From Bog-532 sp965277615 (GTDB taxonomy: Bacteria > Actinomycetota > Actinomycetes > Streptosporangiales > Streptosporangiaceae), in the NCBI GenBank assembly GCA_965277615.1, contig CBDIDG010000006.1:2046001-2110000 (forward strand): a DNA stretch of 64,000 bases, in the 5' to 3' direction. The position numbers and the translations under genes were made by a program. Positions 59,606-64,000 of this stretch are shown one piece after another; within the stretch, counting starts at the first letter, position 1; each line of letters begins with the position of its first letter. The notes under the pieces were generated by a model. That model saw nothing but the letters and a program-made list of their open reading frames with translations. It searched no databases and was not told the origin of the DNA.

Positions 59606-59815
59606 TTAAGTCGCCGGGTGCAGGGTCATCGGGCCGTACTCGGTCCGGTCGTCCTCGAGCAGGGTCACCTGATCCACCCCGGCCTCGACCAGGCCGCGGT
59701 AGTTCTCACCCAGCCAGCTTTCCGCGTCACCCTGGCTGGCGAAGATCGCTTCCGGGAGGTCGGCCGCCGTCACCGCGGCGCCGTCGGTCTTTTCGTATCG
59801 CCAGGTCCACGCCAT
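59606..59815 (-). CDS. Small conserved actinobacterial protein
   Basis: The 69-residue protein 'MAWTWRYEKTDGAAVTAADL' with 'FASQGDAESWLGENYRGLVE' and 'QVTLLEDDRTEYGPMTLHP' matches a widespread small actinobacterial hypothetical family. It has no membrane segment. ATG 59815 has GAGGGGGCG about nine bases upstream. The stop codon lies in an A/T-rich patch unlike the rest of the gene. Confidence 0.75.
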   Translation of the reverse strand: MAWTWRYEKTDGAAVTAADLPEAIFASQGDAESWLGENYRGLVEAGVDQVTLLEDDRTEYGPMTLHPAT

Positions 59816-59944
59816 GATCGCGTCGCCCCCTCGAACTCGCCCAGGTCGGGTAGATGCGGGTAGGACACTACCGAACGCAGGCCAGTAGTCGCGCCGCGGA
59901 GCGCCTCAGGCCCCGTAATAGGGCCCGGTAATCGGGCCCCGTAA

Positions 59945-60541
59945 TCAAGCACAGAACAGGATGGCCCAGACGGCTTTGCCGCGGCCGACGACGGGGCTCC
60001 AGCCCCAGACGTCGCTGAGCGCGTCGACCAGCTGGAGGCCGCGGCCGCACTCGGAGTCCTGGATCGGCGCCTTGAGGACGGGGGCGGCGTCGCTGGGGTC
60101 CAGGACCGCGCACATGACCTCACCGGCCCGGCGGAACAGCCGCAGGCCGATGCGGGCGTCGCCGTGGGCCGGGCCGCGCGCGCCTTCGGCGTCCTGGCCG
60201 CCGTGGCACAGCGCGTTGGCCACGAACTCGGCCACGATGACCTCGGCGTCTTCAATGAGCGGATCGAGCTGCCAGCGGGTCAGGGCGGACCGGGTGAACC
60301 GGCGGGCGCTGCGGGCCGGCTGCGGGCCCGGCGTCAGGGTTAGGGCCATGACCGAGGGAGCGTCCCACCAGTCCGATGGCATCCGGACCACGCGCGGGCG
60401 GTCCGGCACGAGCTGCCGCGGGGGGGTGTTCAGCGTCTCGTGAGGAACCGGGTGGACCCTGGTACGCGTGGGCAACGGGACCTTGCGCTGGTCCCGGTTG
60501 TGAACGCTCACACCAATCGGGTTCAAGCTCTCGGACCTCAT
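59945..60541 (-). CDS. RsbW-like ATP-binding protein (anti-sigma regulatory factor type)
   Basis: The 198-residue protein has a GHKL ATPase fold: N-box 'EDAEVIVAEFVANALCHGG' and G-box region 'IQDSECGRGLQLVDALSDVW'. Such single-domain kinases are numerous in actinomycetes and control sigma factors through anti-anti-sigma proteins or act in unknown switches. The first 60 or so residues are probably disordered; internal starts at 'MPSDWWDAPS' or 'MALTLTPGPQ' are possible. No sigma or anti-anti-sigma gene is adjacent. Confidence 0.82.
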   Translation of the reverse strand: MRSESLNPIGVSVHNRDQRKVPLPTRTRVHPVPHETLNTPPRQLVPDRPRVVRMPSDWWDAPSVMALTLTPGPQPARSARRFTRSALTRWQLDPLIEDAEVIVAEFVANALCHGGQDAEGARGPAHGDARIGLRLFRRAGEVMCAVLDPSDAAPVLKAPIQDSECGRGLQLVDALSDVWGWSPVVGRGKAVWAILFCA

Positions 60542-60851
60542 TGCGACCCCGGGGACGCTGGCTGACCCGCCAATCGTCGATGCTGGCGCGCAGGCCCAAT
60601 TTTGCCGGACCCGACATGCAGATGCAAGGCCAAATGCACGTTCATTTGATGCGTGCAGATGCGCTGGTCGCTGGCCACTAACGAGTGGTTACGGACCATT
60701 TGACCGGTTTTTGAAACCGATTACATCTCGGCCCGGACACGACGGCGGCGGCCGCGCGGGCGGGCCGGCTGGCGCTGGCCTGGTGCGACGGCTTACGGTG
60801 TCGGAGGAGCTTGGTTCGGCATTATTTCGCGAAACTTTTCGGGAGTGGCCC
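60542..60851. other. Divergent control region of xylB and the RsbW-like gene
   Basis: This 310-base gap holds a candidate xyl promoter with an operator dyad at 60700-60728 and a GGGGTCGC ribosome-binding site for the minus-strand gene. A long frame runs upstream of xylB but is not conserved. No RNA gene is seen. Confidence 0.5.
60700..60728 (+). promoter_or_regulatory. Candidate xyl promoter with operator dyad between -35 and -10
   Basis: TTGACC (60700-60705) and a weak -10 (TTACATCT, 60721-60728) frame a perfect dyad CGGTTT-TTG-AAACCG (60705-60719). The centre resembles LacI-family operators. The LacI-type regulator downstream of xylA is the obvious candidate to bind it. Inferred from position and symmetry. 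Confidence 0.5.
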
Positions 60852-62276
60852 ATGCTGGTGGCCGGAGTGGACAGTTCCACCCAGTCCACGAAGGTGGTGC
60901 TGTGCCAGGCCGAGGACGGGGCCATCGTGGCCAGCGCCTCGGCTCCGCATCCGGACGGCACCGAGTGCGATCCTGAGTACTGGTGGCAGGCGCTGAGGCA
61001 GGCCGGGGACGGCCTGCTGGACCAGGCCGCCGCGGTGGGCGTGGCCGCCCAGCAGCACGGGATGGTGGCCCTGGACGAGGCGGGTGAGGTGATCAGGCCC
61101 GCGATCTTGTGGAACGACATGCGGGCCGCACCCCAGACCCGTGAGCTCATCGCCGAACTGGGCGGGCCGGCCGAGTGGGCCCGCCGCACCGGCAGCGTCC
61201 CGGCCGTGTCGTTCACCGTGACCAAGCTGCGCTGGATGGCCGAGCGGGAGCCGGAGTCGGCGGAGCGCCTGCACCGGGTGGTGCTGCCGCATGACTGGCT
61301 GACCTGGCGCCTGGGTTTCGGGCGCCCGGGCACGAAGGCGGTACCGGACGGCGAGCCGGTGACCGACCGCGGTGACGCCTCCGGCACCGGCTACTTCTCC
61401 CCCGCTGACGGGCAGTGGCTGCCCGACATCGCCGAGCGGGCCCTCGGGCGGCCGGTGGCCACGCCGCGGCTGGCCGCCCCGGCCGAGGTGGTGGGGCGAA
61501 CCCCGGACGGCGCGGTGCTGTCCCCCGGCACCGGGGACAACATGGGCGCCGCGCTCGGGCTCGGCATCACCGAAGGCGACGTGGTGGTGTCGATCGGCAC
61601 GTCCGGCACGGCTTACGCGATGACGTCGCAGCCGGCCGCCGACGTGACCGGCGCGGTGGCCGGGTTCGCCGACGCGACCGGGAAGTTCCTGCCCCTGGTG
61701 GCGACGGTCAACGCGGCCCGGGTGCTGACCCTGACCGCCCGGCTGCTCGGTACCGACGCCCCCGGCCTGTCTGACCTGGCCCTGGCGGCCGAGCCCGGCG
61801 CGGGCGGCCTGACCCTGCTGCCCTACCTGGACGGCGAGCGGTCACCGAACCGCCCGGACGCCACCGGGGTGCTGAACGGCATCACCAGCGCCAACCTGAC
61901 CCCCGAGAACCTGGCCCGGGCCGCGGTCGAAGCCGTGCTTTGTTCCCTGGCCGACGGGATCGGCAACCTGGCCGACTGCGGCATCACCCCGGAGCGGGTC
62001 GTGCTGATCGGCGGGGCGGCCCGGTCCCCCGCGGTGCGGTCCATCGCGCCCGCCATCTTCGGCGTGCCGGTGACCGTTCCCGACCCGGCCGAGTACGTGG
62101 CCGTCGGCGCGGCCCGGCAGGCGGCCTGGGCCCTTTCTGGCTCGGACAGCCCACCGGACTGGGCTGGTTCGCCGGCGGAGACGTTCACCGCCGACCCGCG
62201 CCCCGATATCCGCGATCGATACGCCACGCTGCGGGACGACACCGCGTCGTGGCACGAGAGGAAAAGGAACAGCTAG
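60852..62276 (+). CDS. xylB: Xylulokinase
   Basis: XylB phosphorylates D-xylulose. From ATG 60852 (GGGAGTGG upstream) it has 474 residues of the FGGY family: 'VAGVDSSTQSTKVVLCQAED', 'AAQQHGMVALDEAG', 'LWNDMRA', 'VVLPHDWLTWRL', the ATP motif 'VVVSIGTSGTAYAMTSQ' and 'LLPYLDGERSPNRPDATGVL'. The catalytic Asp is in 'PGTGDNMGAALGLG'. The stop shares a base with the xylA GTG. The frame upstream of 60852 is not part of the gene. Confidence 0.93.
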   Translation: MLVAGVDSSTQSTKVVLCQAEDGAIVASASAPHPDGTECDPEYWWQALRQAGDGLLDQAAAVGVAAQQHGMVALDEAGEVIRPAILWNDMRAAPQTRELIAELGGPAEWARRTGSVPAVSFTVTKLRWMAEREPESAERLHRVVLPHDWLTWRLGFGRPGTKAVPDGEPVTDRGDASGTGYFSPADGQWLPDIAERALGRPVATPRLAAPAEVVGRTPDGAVLSPGTGDNMGAALGLGITEGDVVVSIGTSGTAYAMTSQPAADVTGAVAGFADATGKFLPLVATVNAARVLTLTARLLGTDAPGLSDLALAAEPGAGGLTLLPYLDGERSPNRPDATGVLNGITSANLTPENLARAAVEAVLCSLADGIGNLADCGITPERVVLIGGAARSPAVRSIAPAIFGVPVTVPDPAEYVAVGAARQAAWALSGSDSPPDWAGSPAETFTADPRPDIRDRYATLRDDTASWHERKRNS

Positions 62277-63457
62277 TGAGCTCACCGAATAGCACTTACA
62301 CCCCCGCGCCCGAGGACAAGTTCTCGTTCGGGATCTGGACCGTCGGCTGGCAGGGCGTGGACGTGTTCGGCGGCCCGGTGCGCCCGCCGATGGCGGCCGA
62401 CCGGGCCGTGCGCAAGCTGGCCGAGCTGGGTGCGTACGGGGTGAACTTCCACGACAACGACGTGTTCCCGTTCGAGGCGTCGAACACCGAGCGCGACGAG
62501 CTGATCGCCGCGTTCCGCAAGGCGCTGGACGAGACCGGCACCAAGGTGACCACGGCGACCACCAACCTGTTCGGCCACCCGATCTTCAAGGACGGCGCGT
62601 TCACCGCCAACGAGCGCGACATCCGCCGGTTCGCGCTGGCCAAGGTGATGCGCAACCTCGACCTGGCCGCCGAGCTGGGCGCGAAGACCTACATCTTCTG
62701 GGGTGGTCGCGAGGGGGCCGAGTCCGGCGGGGCCAAGGACATCCAGGCCGCGCTGAGCCGCTACGCCGAGGGCATGGACCTGCTCTGCGAGTACGTCATC
62801 GAGCAGGGCTATGACATCAAGTTCGCCATCGAGCCCAAGCCCAATGAGCCGCGGGGCGACATCCTGCTGCCCACGCTGGGGCACGCGATCGCGTTCACCA
62901 ACCAGCTTGAGCACTCCGACATGGTCGGTATCAACCCGGAGATCGGGCACGAAGAGATGGCCGGGCTGAACTACGCGGCCGGCATCAATCAGGCGCTGTG
63001 GCACGGCAAGCTCTTCCACATCGACCTGAACGGCCAGCACGGGCCGCGGTTCGACCAGGACCTGCGGTTCGGTGCGGGCAACGTGGGCGGTGCGTTCTGG
63101 GTGGTGGACGCGGTGGTGCAGGCGATCGACGCCGGCCAGTACGACGGGCCGGTCCACTTCGACTACAAGCCACCGCGCACCGAGGACGACGAGGGCGTGT
63201 GGGTGTCGGCCGCGGCCTGCATGCGCAACTACCTGATCCTGCGGGACAAGGTGCGCAAGTTCCGGGCCGACCCGGAGGTGCAGGCGGCGCTGGCCGCGTC
63301 GAAGGTGGCCGAGCTCAGCCAGCCCACCCTGGCCCAGGGCGAGTCGTGGCGCCACGTGCGCGAGGTCAGCATCGACATCGACGCCTACGCCAACCGGGGG
63401 CTGGGTTACGAGCACCTGGACCAGCTGGCCCTGGAGCACCTTTACGGGGTCCGCTGA
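62276..63457 (+). CDS. xylA: Xylose isomerase
   Basis: XylA converts xylose to xylulose. From GTG 62276 (AAGGA seven bases upstream) it has 393 residues, the class I actinobacterial length. Catalytic and metal motifs are 'GVNFHDNDVFPFE' (His59, Asp62), 'TYIFWGGREGAESG', 'FAIEPKPNEPRGDI', 'GINPEIGHEEMAGLN', 'FHIDLNGQHGPRFDQDLRFG' and 'HFDYKPPRTEDD'. With XylB it yields xylulose-5-P for the pentose phosphate pathway. A strong terminator follows. Confidence 0.96.
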   Translation: MSSPNSTYTPAPEDKFSFGIWTVGWQGVDVFGGPVRPPMAADRAVRKLAELGAYGVNFHDNDVFPFEASNTERDELIAAFRKALDETGTKVTTATTNLFGHPIFKDGAFTANERDIRRFALAKVMRNLDLAAELGAKTYIFWGGREGAESGGAKDIQAALSRYAEGMDLLCEYVIEQGYDIKFAIEPKPNEPRGDILLPTLGHAIAFTNQLEHSDMVGINPEIGHEEMAGLNYAAGINQALWHGKLFHIDLNGQHGPRFDQDLRFGAGNVGGAFWVVDAVVQAIDAGQYDGPVHFDYKPPRTEDDEGVWVSAAACMRNYLILRDKVRKFRADPEVQAALAASKVAELSQPTLAQGESWRHVREVSIDIDAYANRGLGYEHLDQLALEHLYGVR

Positions 63458-63469
63458 CCAGTAAATTAG

Positions 63470-63498
63470 GCAAGGGGCGGGACATTCCCGCCCCTTGC
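63470..63498 (+). terminator. Terminator hairpin after xylA (13-bp perfect stem)
   Basis: GCAAGGGGCGGGA (63470-63482) pairs perfectly with TCCCGCCCCTTGC (63486-63498) around CAT. It begins 13 bases after the xylA stop. No T-run. It separates the lacI-type gene from xylBA, though read-through is possible. Confidence 0.7.
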
Positions 63499-63518
63499 AG
63501 CACTTCTGGGACCGGCAC

Positions 63519-64000
63519 ATGAAAAGGGCGACGATCAGAGACGTGGCGGCGGACGCCGGCGTGTCCATCGGCACGGCCTCGAAGGCTCTGAACGGCCAGG
63601 GCCGATTGCGCCCGGAGACGCGTGAGCGGGTGGCCGAGGCCGCCCGGAAGCTGGGCTTCGCCCCGAACCCGCTGGCCCAGGCCCTGCTGGCCGGGCGGAC
63701 CTACACGGTCGGGATGATCACGACCGACAGCTTCGGGCGGTTCAGCATCCCGGTCATGCTCGGGGCCGAGGACGCGCTGGGGGCCGGCCGGATCTCCGTG
63801 TTCATGTGCGACAGCCGGGACGATCCCGAACGCGAGCGCCGGTATGTGGAGATGCTGACCGCGCGCCGGGTGGACGGGCTGATCGTGACCGGGCGCCGGA
63901 TCGAGCCGCGCCCGTCGGTCGGGTCCCGGCTGGGCATCCCGGTGGTCTACGCGATGACCCAGGCCGCCGACTCCGACGAGCCCGCCGTCCTGCCGGACGA
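63519..64000 (+). CDS. LacI family transcriptional regulator (3' truncated by the window)
   Basis: The frame from ATG 63519 is open to the end of the window. It begins 'MKRATIRDVAADAGVSIGTA', the LacI helix-turn-helix, then the hinge 'NPLAQALLAGRTYTVGMITT' and the start of a periplasmic-binding-like sugar domain ('ISVFMCDSRDDPERERRYVE', 'RVDGLIVTGRRIEP'). As the next gene after xylBA it is the likely xylose-responsive repressor, acting on the dyad at 60705-60719. The effector is inferred. Confidence 0.92.
   Translation, partial: MKRATIRDVAADAGVSIGTASKALNGQGRLRPETRERVAEAARKLGFAPNPLAQALLAGRTYTVGMITTDSFGRFSIPVMLGAEDALGAGRISVFMCDSRDDPERERRYVEMLTARRVDGLIVTGRRIEPRPSVGSRLGIPVVYAMTQAADSDEPAVLPD

Noticed and set aside
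1..64000. tRNA or rRNA genes
   Set aside because: I looked for T-loop-like sequences and acceptor stems in the longer gaps and found none that fold as a tRNA.

Overview
The window is chromosomal DNA from a high-GC actinomycete. The evidence is base composition near 70% GC, frequent GTG starts, DUF3040, DUF3043 and DUF2786 proteins, an Rv2175c-type protein, a mycobacterial-type adenosine kinase, a PriA without helicase motifs, an actinobacterial PspA-PspAA-HtpX-PspAB operon, and many apparent leaderless promoters (TANNNT 6-7 nt before the start codon). The genus cannot be fixed. I see no tRNA, rRNA, CRISPR array, phage or insertion sequence. The content is mostly housekeeping genes interspersed with accessory singletons.

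Layout. 1-3444: end of a DUF58 / transglutaminase (TgpA-like) operon. 3501-6104: DUF3040 protein, DNA polymerase IV and a methyltransferase. 6950-9072: nusB-efp-pepQ. 9129-11633: ECF sigma factor with a membrane partner, and a luciferase-like oxidoreductase; these separate nusB-efp-pepQ from the shikimate block at 11677-15113 (aroC-aroK-aroB plus a second shikimate kinase). 15180-17762: secreted protein, prepilin peptidase, SseB-like protein. 18365-20623: a two-gene locus of unknown function with a repeat-rich 596-residue protein. 20968-25383: DUF2877/AllH-like protein coupled to aldose 1-epimerase, and a large surface DUF1906 protein. 25622-29946: MobA-like transferase, then hisG-ribH-ribBA-ribE behind an FMN riboswitch. 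30032-38528: transhydrogenase SthA, flavin monooxygenase, HAD hydrolase with a collagen-like head, desaturase, a frameshifted epimerase, acetyltransferase, and an SDR with a divergent regulator.

38616-47877: rpe, a DUF2786 protein, rsmB-fmt-def, a HEAT-like protein, priA, a membrane protein and an Rv2175c-like protein. 47946-52565: CtaG-like protein, secreted S53 protease, and a TetR/VOC divergent pair sharing a promoter-operator. 53132-57389: adoK-erpA and the psp operon. 57605-60541: DUF3043, aldo/keto reductase, a small conserved protein and an RsbW-like ATPase. 60852-64000: xylose operon xylB-xylA with a LacI-type regulator running off the end.

Two themes run through the window. Genes with no common function carry short in-frame tandem repeats (9, 12, 15 or 24 bp units) at termini or linkers. 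Many single genes start directly 6-7 nt after a -10 box, which helps fix start codons and shows that the epimerase at 35033 begins at an ATG cut off from its body by a one-base frameshift.
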